Positions 7,579 to 15,061 of a stretch of DNA of 42,097 bases are shown in pieces (position 1 is the stretch's first letter; every line of letters starts with the position of its first letter). A model generated the notes under the pieces. That model made no database searches and was not told where the DNA came from. It saw nothing but the letters and a program-made list of their open reading frames with translations. The position numbers were made by a program, and so were the translations under genes. Origin of the DNA: Mycoplasmatota bacterium (lineage in GTDB: Bacteria; Bacillota_I; Bacilli_A; Izemoplasmatales; Izemoplasmataceae); assembly GCA_030600605.1 (NCBI GenBank), contig JAUVLT010000008.1, positions 1 through 42,097 on the forward strand, written 5' to 3'.

Positions 7579-8754
7579 TTGTTTGGAATTCTCTTTAATA
7601 TTGGTAATCCGGCTGTTCCTCTCTATACAAATTCACTAAATATAAGTGGTAGATTTGTAGGTTTTTATTTGGCTGGTGGGGGAATTGGATTAACGATATT
7701 TGCTACTTTGTGGGGAGCACTAGGTGATATAAAAGACAGGAATAAAGTATTGGGAATTGTTTTTATTGGATTTGCTTTTGGACAGTTTCTATTTGGATTA
7801 TTCCAAAATCAGTATTTATTACTAGTGGCTTCGTTAATAAGTGGGATGTTTGTAGCTGGTATATTGGTAAATGTTTATTCTTATATTAATGATTCATATA
7901 CTGATGAGCATGAAAGAAATAGAACCCTTAGTTATGCGGTTTCCATGTATATGATTGGTGGAGCAATTGCATATTTATTAGGCGGTTATTTAGCAAAAGT
8001 ATTAAATCCTCATTACAACATGGTATTTATTATTCAAAGTGGATTATTGTTATTATCAGGAATATATATATATTTTGAAAAAACAGATTTAATTGATACA
8101 GATCATCATTTATCAAGAAGTTATTTTTGGACAGATATAAAATATATGTTTAAATTGCCATGGGTACCTATTTATACTATTACATTGACATTCTTTATAA
8201 GTTTTTCTCACAGTAATGTACGAAGGTTTCTTGATTATTATATTATTGATAGTAATTATTCTGTAGTGCAGTTAGGGTATTTTGTATTCACAGTTGGTAT
8301 TGTAAGTCTTATTTCAAATATATATATTGCACCTTATTTTTTGAAAAGATATCATAATTTCCGTTTTTTACAATTACAATTTATTTTTGCACCATTATTT
8401 TTACTTTTCTCATTCTATACTGAAAATTTAATGGTGGGATTATATACTTTTTTTATAGGATACACAATAATGTTAGCCATATATGAGCCAACTGCGATTA
8501 GCTTTATGTCTGAGAACAAAGAGGTTCCCCAGGGTATACTGGTTGGAGTAAGACAAAGTATAGTAGGGCTTGGAATGACTCTTGGATTTATTGTTGGTGG
8601 ATTTCTATATGAAATAAATAAATTATATGTATTTTATTTTTCCGTATTCTTTTATATAATAGTGTTGATTGGATTTACAGTTTTAATACATCTTAAAAAG
8701 AATGATGTCAATGAATATCGAAAAAGATACTTAAAGGAGGTAAAGAAGTTATGA
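7579..8754 (+). CDS. Major facilitator superfamily transporter
   Basis: A polytopic membrane protein of about 390 residues with 11-12 hydrophobic segments. The MFS loop 2-3 signature is visible as GALGDIKDRNKVLG (about 46-59). Substrate unknown; the fold resembles small-molecule or multidrug efflux MFS. The first available canonical start is the TTG at 7579, but this cuts into the first transmembrane helix and has no ribosome site. The frame stays open upstream to an ATA at 7540, which would give an intact KKEKKYLLFITLLFGIL helix and sits about 7 bases after AAGGT (7529-7533). I list the canonical start and treat ATA as a real possibility. It overlaps yutD by four bases. Confidence 0.85.
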   Translation: MFGILFNIGNPAVPLYTNSLNISGRFVGFYLAGGGIGLTIFATLWGALGDIKDRNKVLGIVFIGFAFGQFLFGLFQNQYLLLVASLISGMFVAGILVNVYSYINDSYTDEHERNRTLSYAVSMYMIGGAIAYLLGGYLAKVLNPHYNMVFIIQSGLLLLSGIYIYFEKTDLIDTDHHLSRSYFWTDIKYMFKLPWVPIYTITLTFFISFSHSNVRRFLDYYIIDSNYSVVQLGYFVFTVGIVSLISNIYIAPYFLKRYHNFRFLQLQFIFAPLFLLFSFYTENLMVGLYTFFIGYTIMLAIYEPTAISFMSENKEVPQGILVGVRQSIVGLGMTLGFIVGGFLYEINKLYVFYFSVFFYIIVLIGFTVLIHLKKNDVNEYRKRYLKEVKKL

Positions 8755-9002
8755 TAGAGACTGATCATGGTAATTTTGAACTAATAAAAGATTATAAAGA
8801 AGCACTTGAAATAAAGGCTTTTAATGATCGTTATGTTAGTTTTTTAGATAAGTATTTATATATTGTTGGGGATTATAGTAGTGATATGTTACGTTTTAAA
8901 GGATTTTCAGAACATAATTACGAAACAATCCCTGATTATTTAATGGAATCATGTACACCTAATGCACCATATTTCGTGCTAAAAAGACTAAATAAGGAAT
9001 AA
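8751..9002 (+). CDS. yutD: YutD-family protein
   Basis: A small soluble protein of 83 residues matching the YutD (DUF1027) family of low-GC Gram-positives. Its pattern is FELIKDYKEALEIKAFNDRY, then FLDKYLYIVGDYSSDMLRFKGF, and finally APYFVLKRL. Molecular function is not established for the family. The start has a very good AAGGAGG site and overlaps the end of the transporter gene (ATGA), so translation is coupled. A strong terminator begins inside its last codons, closing the ispD unit. Confidence 0.85.
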   Translation: MIETDHGNFELIKDYKEALEIKAFNDRYVSFLDKYLYIVGDYSSDMLRFKGFSEHNYETIPDYLMESCTPNAPYFVLKRLNKE

Positions 9003-9016
9003 TCCTTATTTTTTTT
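8991..9016 (+). terminator. Rho-independent terminator closing the ispD-yutD unit
   Basis: Perfect 8-base stem AATAAGGA (8991-8998)/TCCTTATT (9003-9010), loop ATAA, followed by six more T. The left arm encodes the last residues of YutD. Confidence 0.9.
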
Positions 9017-9026
9017 AGCATTTTAA

Positions 9027-9055
9027 TTACTCTTTAAATAAAGTTATTGTATAAT
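9027..9055 (+). promoter_or_regulatory. Promoter of the NifU-like gene
   Basis: Perfect -10 TATAAT (9050-9055) with a weak -35 TTACTC (9027-9032) at 17-base spacing. It sits directly after a terminator and about 30 bases before the start codon. Confidence 0.5.
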
Positions 9056-9086
9056 ATGTATGCATTAGTAAATCGAGGTGAATTAT

Positions 9087-9320
9087 ATGGATGCTACTAT
9101 TATTGAAAAACAAGTAAAAGAGATTTTACATAAGGTAAGACCGTACCTTCAAAGAGATGGTGGAGATGTTAATTATATTGGTTTTAGAGATGGAATTGTG
9201 TATGTTGAAATGCTTGGAGCATGTGTTGGGTGTAGTGCACTTGATTCGACTTTAAAAGATGGAATTGAAGCAATCTTAATTGAAGAGGTACCAGGAGTTA
9301 TTGGAGTAGAAAATATATAG
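9087..9320 (+). CDS. NifU C-terminal-domain Fe-S cluster carrier
   Basis: A standalone Nfu-type domain of 77 residues that carries and hands on a 4Fe-4S cluster, probably as a dimer. The fold hallmarks are RPYLQRDGGDVNYIGF (about 18-33) and the cluster-binding CVGC (Cys46 and Cys49) in LGACVGCSALDSTL. I start at ATG 9087 because GAGGTG (9075-9080) is its ribosome site; the upstream in-frame GTG at 9078 lies inside that site. It has its own promoter and terminator. In Bacillus the equivalent gene (yutI) lies in the yut region, as does yutD; the order here is compatible with that. Confidence 0.92.
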   Translation: MDATIIEKQVKEILHKVRPYLQRDGGDVNYIGFRDGIVYVEMLGACVGCSALDSTLKDGIEAILIEEVPGVIGVENI

Positions 9321-9364
9321 TGAAATAATAGAGGGTAATCCCTTTGTTTAGCAATATTCGTTAT

Positions 9365-9394
9365 AAGAAAATCAGTGAAATGATTTTCTTTTTT
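9365..9394 (+). terminator. Rho-independent terminator after the NifU-like gene
   Basis: Ten-base stem AAGAAAATCA (9365-9374)/TGATTTTCTT (9381-9390), loop GTGAAA, followed by T4. Confidence 0.9.
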
Positions 9395-9404
9395 AATTAA
9401 TTAC

Positions 9405-9433
9405 TTTCAAGTTTTTCTATTATTTGCTATACT
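9405..9433 (+). promoter_or_regulatory. Promoter of the S1-domain gene
   Basis: Extended -10 TGCTATACT (hexamer 9428-9433) with -35 TTTCAA (9405-9410) at 17-base spacing, located between a terminator and the gene. Confidence 0.55.
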
Positions 9434-9468
9434 ATTTATGAGTAATCGAAAAACGAGGTGTTTTAATA

Positions 9469-9798
9469 ATGAAACAAGGGAGCATTATTAAAGGAGAGAT
9501 TACTGCTATAAAGCCGTATGGTGCGTTTGTAAAGGTAGATAAAGAATATGTGGGACTAATACATATTTCAGAGTTTAGTGACGGTTTTGTACGTGGTATA
9601 GATGACTACGTAAATGTAGGAGATGTTATTGATTTAAAAATCTTAAATATTACTAATAACAGATTAAGTTTAAGTTATAAAGCGCTACATAAGAGAAAAA
9701 AAAGATATAACATTGAATTAGAAGCAGGATTTGATCCTTTAAAAGAAAGTCTTAATGAATGGATAAAAAGTTATAATATAAAAAACGATGAGAAATAA
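9469..9798 (+). CDS. S1 RNA-binding-domain protein (YugI/GSP13-like)
   Basis: One S1 domain at residues 1-72: GSIIKGEITAIKPYGAFVKV, then GLIHISEFSDG, then VGDVIDLKIL and RLSLSYKAL. A basic and then acidic tail follows to residue 109. Relatives (Bacillus YugI/GSP13, CvfD in streptococci) bind RNA or ribosomes and act in stress or virulence regulation. The gene is followed by pgi, and in Bacillus subtilis yugI is also close to pgi, which supports the call. The start has a CGAGGTG ribosome site. It forms its own unit with promoter and terminator. Confidence 0.88.
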   Translation: MKQGSIIKGEITAIKPYGAFVKVDKEYVGLIHISEFSDGFVRGIDDYVNVGDVIDLKILNITNNRLSLSYKALHKRKKRYNIELEAGFDPLKESLNEWIKSYNIKNDEK

Positions 9799-9810
9799 TC
9801 ATCGTTTTTT
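9781..9810 (+). terminator. Rho-independent terminator after the S1-domain gene
   Basis: Eleven-base stem AAAAACGATGA (9781-9791)/TCATCGTTTTT (9799-9809), loop GAAATAA, which holds the stop codon. It ends in a T-run. Confidence 0.9.
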
Positions 9811-9923
9811 ATTTACTAGAAAATTCTATATTATGACGGAAATATCCCTTTATTTAGTTAAAAAAGATATAAAATATGCTATATTTGTGAAAAGCCGAGT
9901 TAACATGTCTTTTTCCTTTGTTC

Positions 9924-9952
9924 TATACATAATAGTGATTTTATGGTAAAAT
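9924..9952 (+). promoter_or_regulatory. Promoter of pgi
   Basis: Extended -10 TGGTAAAAT (hexamer 9947-9952) and -35 TATACA (9924-9929) with a 17-base spacer. Transcription would start just before the AAAGGAGG ribosome site. Confidence 0.55.
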
Positions 9953-9978
9953 TTAGCAGTAGCAAAGGAGGTTTTTAT

Positions 9979-11310
9979 ATGAAAAAATATTTACATGTTG
10001 ATTACAGTAAAGCCCTTAGTTTCGTTGATGAAAAGGATTTGGGAATTATTGAAAATGAAATAAAAATAGCGCATAATGCTTTGCATAGTAAAACTGGTGA
10101 AGGAAATGAGTTTTTGGGTTGGACAGATTTGCCAATTAACTATGATAAAGCTGAATTCTTACTAGTAAAAGAAGCTGCAAGAAAAATTAGAGAATCTTCT
10201 AATGTTTTGCTAGTTATTGGTATTGGGGGGTCTTATTTAGGCTCTAAAGCTGCTATTGAAATGTTAAGTAAACACTTTAAAAAAGATAAGGAATTAGAAG
10301 TTATTTTTGTAGGACATCATATTTCTAGCTCTTATATATTGGATTTAGTAGATTATCTTGATGGATTAGATTTTTCAATTAATGTAATAAGCAAATCAGG
10401 AACAACAACTGAGCCTGCTATTGCATTTAGAGTATTTAAAAAGATTTTAATTGAAAAATATGGAGTTGAAGGTTCTAAAAAGAGGATTTATGCTACTACT
10501 GATAAGGGAAAGGGAGCTTTAAGAACTTTGGCTAAAAAAGAGGGATATACTTCTTTTATAGTTCCTGATGATGTTGGGGGAAGATTTAGTGTTTTAACAA
10601 GTGTAGGATTGCTTCCTATAGCTGCTTCAGGTATTAACATTGATGATATAATGAAAGGTGCAAAAGACGCATATAATGAGTATTTAGAGTATTCTAGTGA
10701 TAATGAAGCTTATAAATATGTGGCTATTAGAAACTTACTTTATAGAAGTGGGAAGAAAATTGAAATGTTGGTTAATTATGAACCTGCTTTCTTCTTTCTG
10801 GGTGAATGGTGGAAGCAACTTTATGGTGAAAGTGAGGGGAAAAACCATTTAGGAATTTTCCCAGCAAGTGCTTCATTTAGCACTGATTTACATAGTTTGG
10901 GACAGTATATTCAAGATGGCGAAAGGCACTTATTTGAAACTGTACTTAATGTTGGAAAAGTTGAAAGAGAATTAGTTATTGAGAGTGATAGTCTTAATCT
11001 AGATGGATTAAACTATCTAACGGGAAAAACTGTGGATTACGTGAATAATAAAGCGTTTTTAGGTACTTTGTTAGCACATACTGACGGAGGGGTTCCTAAT
11101 ATAATAATTGATATTCCAGAAATTAGTCCATATAGTTTTGGATATTTAGTATATTTCTTTGAAAAGGCATGCGCGGTAAGTGGCTATGTACTTGGGGTTA
11201 ATCCATTTAATCAACCTGGAGTAGAAGATTATAAAAAGAATATGTTTGCTTTATTAGAAAAACCAGGATATGAAAAACTAACAAAGGAATTGAAAAAGCG
11301 CTTAAAGTAA
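9979..11310 (+). CDS. pgi: Glucose-6-phosphate isomerase
   Basis: Interconverts glucose 6-phosphate and fructose 6-phosphate in glycolysis and gluconeogenesis. Conserved blocks are [18 protein letters not shown] (sugar-phosphate loop), [15 protein letters not shown] (phosphate-binding SxSGTT), [20 protein letters not shown] (PGI signature) and [15 protein letters not shown] with [11 protein letters not shown] around the catalytic Glu and His region. Length is 443 residues, typical of the short Gram-positive type. ATG 9979 follows AAAGGAGG (9964-9971) by 7 bases; an upstream in-frame GTG near 9943 would fall in the promoter and is not the start. It is a single-gene unit. Confidence 0.97.
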   Translation: MKKYLHVDYSKALSFVDEKDLGIIENEIKIAHNALHSKTGEGNEFLGWTDLPINYDKAEFLLVKEAARKIRESSNVLLVIGIGGSYLGSKAAIEMLSKHFKKDKELEVIFVGHHISSSYILDLVDYLDGLDFSINVISKSGTTTEPAIAFRVFKKILIEKYGVEGSKKRIYATTDKGKGALRTLAKKEGYTSFIVPDDVGGRFSVLTSVGLLPIAASGINIDDIMKGAKDAYNEYLEYSSDNEAYKYVAIRNLLYRSGKKIEMLVNYEPAFFFLGEWWKQLYGESEGKNHLGIFPASASFSTDLHSLGQYIQDGERHLFETVLNVGKVERELVIESDSLNLDGLNYLTGKTVDYVNNKAFLGTLLAHTDGGVPNIIIDIPEISPYSFGYLVYFFEKACAVSGYVLGVNPFNQPGVEDYKKNMFALLEKPGYEKLTKELKKRLK

Positions 11311-11319
11311 ATAAAAATG

Positions 11320-11347
11320 GTAATTCTTAATTGAATTACTTTTTTTT
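11320..11347 (+). terminator. Rho-independent terminator after pgi
   Basis: Stem GTAATTC (11320-11326)/GAATTAC (11333-11339), loop TTAATT, followed by eight T. Confidence 0.88.
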
Positions 11348-11376
11348 ATATAGTATAGTTTAATCGAGGTGTAATT

Positions 11377-12270
11377 ATGACAGATAAGAAGGTAGTTTTC
11401 GCTGAATTATCATTAGTTGGAGTCACAGTAATTTGGGGACTTGGATTCTCAATAACAAAAATTGCAGTAAATATGGGATATGGGGCTAGCACTATTATGG
11501 CTGGGCGTTTTTTTGTTGCCAGTATCTTATTAGCTATTATATATTTTGAGAAACTTAAAACAATAAATAAGACTATCTTAAAATACGGAATTATAACAGG
11601 ATTTTTTTTATTCTTTGGTTTTTACTTCCAAACAGTGGGTAATGTCTATACTACGCCTTCTAAAAATGGATTTATTACACAATTAAATATCGTATTTGTG
11701 CCATTTTTATATTATTTATTCTTTCGAAAGAAGGTGGATATATATAATATTGTTAGTGTAATAGTTGCTATTTTCGGAATGTTTTTATTAAGTTTTGATA
11801 GTAATGGATTTAATATGCTTAATATTGGGGATTTATTTACTTTGTTTTGTGCTATTATGGTTGCTTTTCATGTTGTTACTGCGTCTTATTATCAAAAAAA
11901 ATACGATTTTAATCCAGCATTATTCGTAATGATAAACATGTTTACATCTTTTATTATTTCAGTTATATTTATGATATTTTTTGATAAAATGCCTCGTATT
12001 GTACTTTTTGATTTATGGCCGTTATTGTTTTTAGGAATATTTAATACTGCACTTGGATTTCTAGTTCAAAGTTACGCACTTAAAATTAGTTTACCTACTA
12101 GAGTAAGCTTAATTGTAGCACTTGAAGGATTCTTTGCGGCTATAGGATCTGTGTTGATAATTGGGGAAATATTGACGATACAAGTAGTTATTGGAGGATT
12201 CTTAATTGTTAGTGGTATCTTAATTACTGAAATAAAACCTTTTAAGAGAAAAGAACTTAAAAATATATAA
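11377..12270 (+). CDS. EamA/DMT-family transporter
   Basis: A 297-residue membrane protein with about ten hydrophobic helices arranged as two EamA repeats (about 10-140 and 150-285). Typical motifs are VTVIWGLGFSITKIAV in the first helix and LEGFFAAIGSVLIIGEILTI in the second repeat. Relatives export or import metabolites such as amino acids; the substrate cannot be read from sequence. Start ATG with a CGAGGTG ribosome site. It lies between the pgi terminator and a promoter for the next gene, so it is probably a single-gene unit. Confidence 0.88.
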   Translation: MTDKKVVFAELSLVGVTVIWGLGFSITKIAVNMGYGASTIMAGRFFVASILLAIIYFEKLKTINKTILKYGIITGFFLFFGFYFQTVGNVYTTPSKNGFITQLNIVFVPFLYYLFFRKKVDIYNIVSVIVAIFGMFLLSFDSNGFNMLNIGDLFTLFCAIMVAFHVVTASYYQKKYDFNPALFVMINMFTSFIISVIFMIFFDKMPRIVLFDLWPLLFLGIFNTALGFLVQSYALKISLPTRVSLIVALEGFFAAIGSVLIIGEILTIQVVIGGFLIVSGILITEIKPFKRKELKNI

Positions 12271-12278
12271 CATGTTAC

Positions 12279-12307
12279 TTGAGTTTTAGAATAGAAAACT
12301 ATATAAT
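12279..12307 (+). promoter_or_regulatory. Sigma-A-type promoter of the YgjV-like gene
   Basis: -35 TTGAGT (12279-12284), exactly 17-base spacer, -10 TATAAT (12302-12307). The spacer contains a small AGTTTT/AAAACT inverted repeat that overlaps the -35 end. Confidence 0.65.
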
Positions 12308-12336
12308 ACATTAAAAAGAAGTATGGAGGTGTAAAT

Positions 12337-12969
12337 ATGGATCAACAATTATTAGAATGGATTGGGTATATAGCTAGTTTAATTGTTTTAGTTTCGTTAT
12401 TGATGAGTTCAATTAAGAAACTAAGATGGATTAACCTTTTTGGGGCTTTGTTATTTGGTGCCTATGGGTTTATGATTGGATCAACTCCAACTGGTCTTAT
12501 GAATTTTGGGATTGTTATTATCGATATTTATTATCTTATGAGAATGTATTTATCTAAGGAATATCTGAGAGTAATGCCGATTGAAGAAGATACAGAATAT
12601 TTGAAATATTTCTTAAAGTTTTATGAAAAAGATATTGGCAAATATAGTGATTTATCAAAAATTGATATTTCAGAGTCGAAAATCAAATTATACCTGTTGA
12701 GAAACATGAATCCAGCTGGTATATTTATTTGTAATGAGTATGATAAACATACACTTGAAATTGCTTTAGACTATGTTATACCTCTGTTTCGGGATTTTAA
12801 GATTGGATCATTTGTTTTTGGAAAACAAAAAATATATTTTTTAAGTAAAGGATATGATCGATTTGTTGTTTTTACTGAAAATAGAGATCATATTAGGTAT
12901 ATTAAGAAGATGGGATTCATTGAAACAAAATTGAATGGCATATTGGGATATGCTAAAGATATAAACTAA
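12337..12969 (+). CDS. YgjV-like membrane protein with C-terminal GNAT-like domain
   Basis: Residues 1-72 hold about three transmembrane helices in the pattern of the YgjV family (YIASLIVLVSLLMSSIKKL, then a WINLFGALLFGAYG helix and a MNFGIVIIDIYYLMRMY helix). Residues about 85-210 are soluble. The final part (HIRYIKKMGFIETKLNGILGYAK) resembles the last strand-helix-strand of a GNAT acetyltransferase, but I do not see a clear acetyl-CoA-binding RxxGxG/A loop. The protein may therefore keep only the fold. Function unknown. It has its own promoter and a strong terminator. The fold call for the second half is inference. Confidence 0.7.
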   Translation: MDQQLLEWIGYIASLIVLVSLLMSSIKKLRWINLFGALLFGAYGFMIGSTPTGLMNFGIVIIDIYYLMRMYLSKEYLRVMPIEEDTEYLKYFLKFYEKDIGKYSDLSKIDISESKIKLYLLRNMNPAGIFICNEYDKHTLEIALDYVIPLFRDFKIGSFVFGKQKIYFLSKGYDRFVVFTENRDHIRYIKKMGFIETKLNGILGYAKDIN

Positions 12970-12999
12970 AGGAACTATCGATGATAGTTCCTATTTTTT
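12970..12999 (+). terminator. Terminator between convergent genes
   Basis: Ten-base stem AGGAACTATC (12970-12979)/GATAGTTCCT (12983-12992) with a three-base loop and then ATTTTTT. The T-run is good in the plus direction; in the minus direction it is only TTAGTTTA, so termination of the kinase gene here would be weaker. Confidence 0.85.
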
Positions 13000-13849
13000 A
13001 TTCATAATATTTGAAATGTATTTGTTTACCAGTGCTTTTTGCTTCGATTGTTGTGATATCATAGTAATTTTCTCCATCAGCTTGAGTTATTTGAGGAGTA
13101 GTATATTCTGCTTTTATATGTTTCCCTCTTTTATGAAAGACATATTTTTTGAATTTAATATGTTTTCCTAAGTAGATTGTTAAGAATATAAATATTAGAG
13201 TTAATCTACTAGCTGAATGAGCAACAACTACATCTAAATACTCATCATTTATGTTGCCTGGTGGCGCTATTTTCATTCCACCACCAAAATACCTACCATT
13301 ATTCATAGTAACTAAATAAGTTTTTTCAAATTTGTATACTTCTCCATCAATTGTAAGTGTTAAAGGTTCGGGAATATATTTGAGTAATGCTTTAATTGTA
13401 CTTTTAAAGTATCCAAATATTCCTTTTTTAATATTTTGATCAACAAGATAGCCTACATAGCCATCTACACCCATTCCGGTACCGTTAATGAAATGAGTTT
13501 TAAACCCTGTATCATACGTTGATTCCATAATATACTGAGGTTCTATATCGCTTCCTTTTAAGCTTCTCATGTAGTCGTTGCCCGAGCCGTTTTTCTTTAA
13601 ATAAATATCTTGTGAGAAAGTGTAGTTAACGGTATCGTTGATAAAACGGTTAATAGTACCATCTCCACCAAGTAAAATCACTTTATCAATTTCTTTTTTA
13701 TTATCAAGATATTCCTTTATATCATCAATTTTCAGAATGCTTTTTAGTCGAAATGGAATTTTATTGGTTTTGTATTGTCTTACTAATTTATGAGTTTGAA
13801 CATTCGATTTACTATTTTTAGATAATGGGTTATAGAGAATTAGGTCCAT
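12998..13849 (-). CDS. Diacylglycerol kinase-family lipid kinase (DgkB/YegS-like)
   Basis: Phosphorylates a membrane lipid, most likely diacylglycerol recycled from lipoteichoic-acid or lipoprotein synthesis. The DAGK catalytic fold is clear: LILYNPLSKNS at the N-terminus (usual NPxSG region), ILLGGDGTINRF (GGDGT at 61-65, ATP site) and KNGSGNDYMRSL (86-97, usual GTGNDFA). A C-terminal beta-domain follows (MNNGRYFGGGMKIAPPG, then DVVVAHSASRL). Length is 283 residues, typical. A hydrophobic helix at about 210-230 may touch the membrane. ATG at 13849 has an AAAGGAG site. It is divergent from tsaE; whether the substrate is diacylglycerol or another lipid is undecided. Confidence 0.88.
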   Translation of the reverse strand: MDLILYNPLSKNSKSNVQTHKLVRQYKTNKIPFRLKSILKIDDIKEYLDNKKEIDKVILLGGDGTINRFINDTVNYTFSQDIYLKKNGSGNDYMRSLKGSDIEPQYIMESTYDTGFKTHFINGTGMGVDGYVGYLVDQNIKKGIFGYFKSTIKALLKYIPEPLTLTIDGEVYKFEKTYLVTMNNGRYFGGGMKIAPPGNINDEYLDVVVAHSASRLTLIFIFLTIYLGKHIKFKKYVFHKRGKHIKAEYTTPQITQADGENYYDITTIEAKSTGKQIHFKYYE

Positions 13850-13873
13850 ACAATTATCACTCCTTTTAGTAAG

Positions 13874-13902
13874 ATTATATCATAAGTGGGATTTTATATA
13901 CA
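13874..13902 (-). promoter_or_regulatory. Extended -10 promoter of the lipid kinase
   Basis: On the minus strand TGATATAAT (plus 13882-13874) is a perfect extended -10, with a poor -35 TGTATA 17 bases upstream. It mirrors the same nonamer used on the other strand at 13920-13928. Confidence 0.5.
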
Positions 13903-13919
13903 TATATTTGGCATTTATA

Positions 13920-13928
13920 TGATATAAT
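13920..13928 (+). promoter_or_regulatory. Extended -10 promoter of tsaE
   Basis: TGATATAAT about 33 bases before the tsaE ATG, without a recognisable -35. It is the most likely start of the tsaE-tsaB transcript and possibly of the whole envelope block downstream. Confidence 0.45.
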
Positions 13929-13960
13929 TTTTTATATATAAATATATAATAGGTGATTAT

Positions 13961-14410
13961 ATGTATAAGGAAATAATTATTGAAAATTTAGAGGAAATGA
14001 AGATTTTTGCTGAAGAGATTGGAAAGAGTATATTTCCTGGATTTTTGGTTTGTTTAGAGGGCGATTTAGGGGCTGGGAAGACTACTTTTACGAAGTATTT
14101 TGGTGCTAGTATTGGGATTACTGATAATATCAATTCTCCCACATTTACGATATTAAAAATTTATGAGGGAAAAAATGTTCTTTATCACATGGATGTTTAC
14201 AGACTAATGGGAATTGGAATGGATTATGAATTAGAAGAATATATTTATGGTGATGGGATATGTGTTATTGAGTGGTATAAGAATATTATTGAGAGTATTC
14301 CTAGGGAAAAATTAGTTATTGAGATGGAGATAATTGATATAAACAGAAGATTATTAAAAATTGAAGGAATTGGTAAATATGAAGAAATCGTTAAAAAGAT
14401 TAGTAATTGA
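13961..14410 (+). CDS. tsaE: tRNA threonylcarbamoyladenosine biosynthesis ATPase TsaE
   Basis: The ATPase that drives the TsaB-TsaD-TsaE complex making t6A37 in ANN-decoding tRNAs. Walker A is GDLGAGKTTF (34-43), followed by the family's NSPTFTILKIYEG, the HMDVYRL box and VIEWYKNI. Length is 149 residues, normal. The ATG has an AGGTGATT ribosome site. Its end overlaps tsaB by 32 bases. The partner genes rimI and tsaD are not next to it but at 33284-34725, on the far side of an 18-kb block. Confidence 0.94.
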   Translation: MYKEIIIENLEEMKIFAEEIGKSIFPGFLVCLEGDLGAGKTTFTKYFGASIGITDNINSPTFTILKIYEGKNVLYHMDVYRLMGIGMDYELEEYIYGDGICVIEWYKNIIESIPREKLVIEMEIIDINRRLLKIEGIGKYEEIVKKISN

Positions 14411-14984
14411 TTCAGCAACTAAATTCCTCTACGTGGCTTTATACGAGGATTTAAATTGTCTTGGAAAATATTATGAAGCAGGTAGTAATGATCACTCTAC
14501 TAAAATAATGGTTGAAATTGAAAAAATATTTAAGCTTAATGAGACAAAAGTAGCTGATTTAGATGAAATTATTATTGGGATTGGCCCGGGTAGTTATACA
14601 GGGTTACGCATTGGTGTTGTAATTGCTAAGATGTTTGGATGGAATAATGATATTACTGTAAAAACTATTAGTAGTTTGGCGGTAATGGCAAGCAGTTATA
14701 AAGGAAATAACTTGATTGTCTCTGAAATTGATGCTAGAAGAGGAAATTCATTTATCGGAGTTTATAAAAATAAAGGTAAAGGGCTAATTTTAGCCGATAA
14801 AGAAATTCTTACGAATTTAGATGAATTTACAAATTCATTAAAAGAACCCTATATTATAGTTAGTGAAGGAGAGATGAATTTAGAAAGAATTCTAAATTCA
14901 AGTTTATTGACAGAGGTTAAAGATATTCACTCATTAAACCCAAATTACTTAAGAATTACTGAAGCTGAAAGAAATTTAGGATAA
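14379..14984 (+). CDS. tsaB: TsaB, t6A-complex scaffold (inactive TsaD-like fold)
   Basis: Dimerises with TsaD to form the t6A-transferase core; it has an ASKHA fold without its own catalysis. Visible motifs are RLVIDSATKFLYVAL (about 7-21, usual ILAIDTST) and IIGIGPGSYTGLRIG (about 65-79), the hallmark of TsaB. Length is 201 residues, a little shorter than usual (220-230) at the C-terminus. I choose ATG 14379, 8 bases after AAGGAAT; this start lies inside tsaE, giving a 32-base overlap in another frame. A TTG at 14361 would also be open but has no ribosome site. No RimI gene follows directly, unlike the common order tsaE-tsaB-rimI-tsaD. Confidence 0.9.
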   Translation: MKKSLKRLVIDSATKFLYVALYEDLNCLGKYYEAGSNDHSTKIMVEIEKIFKLNETKVADLDEIIIGIGPGSYTGLRIGVVIAKMFGWNNDITVKTISSLAVMASSYKGNNLIVSEIDARRGNSFIGVYKNKGKGLILADKEILTNLDEFTNSLKEPYIIVSEGEMNLERILNSSLLTEVKDIHSLNPNYLRITEAERNLG

Positions 14985-15061
14985 ATAAAATTATTTGTTT
15001 ATAATAAATTCATAATATTTACACACAAATTTTATATTATATATTTAGGTGGTGAAAACAG

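Noticed and set aside
14985-15061. Insertion-element scar at the left edge of the ABC block
   Set aside because: No terminal inverted repeats or target duplication matching the right edge (33267-33283) could be found by eye.
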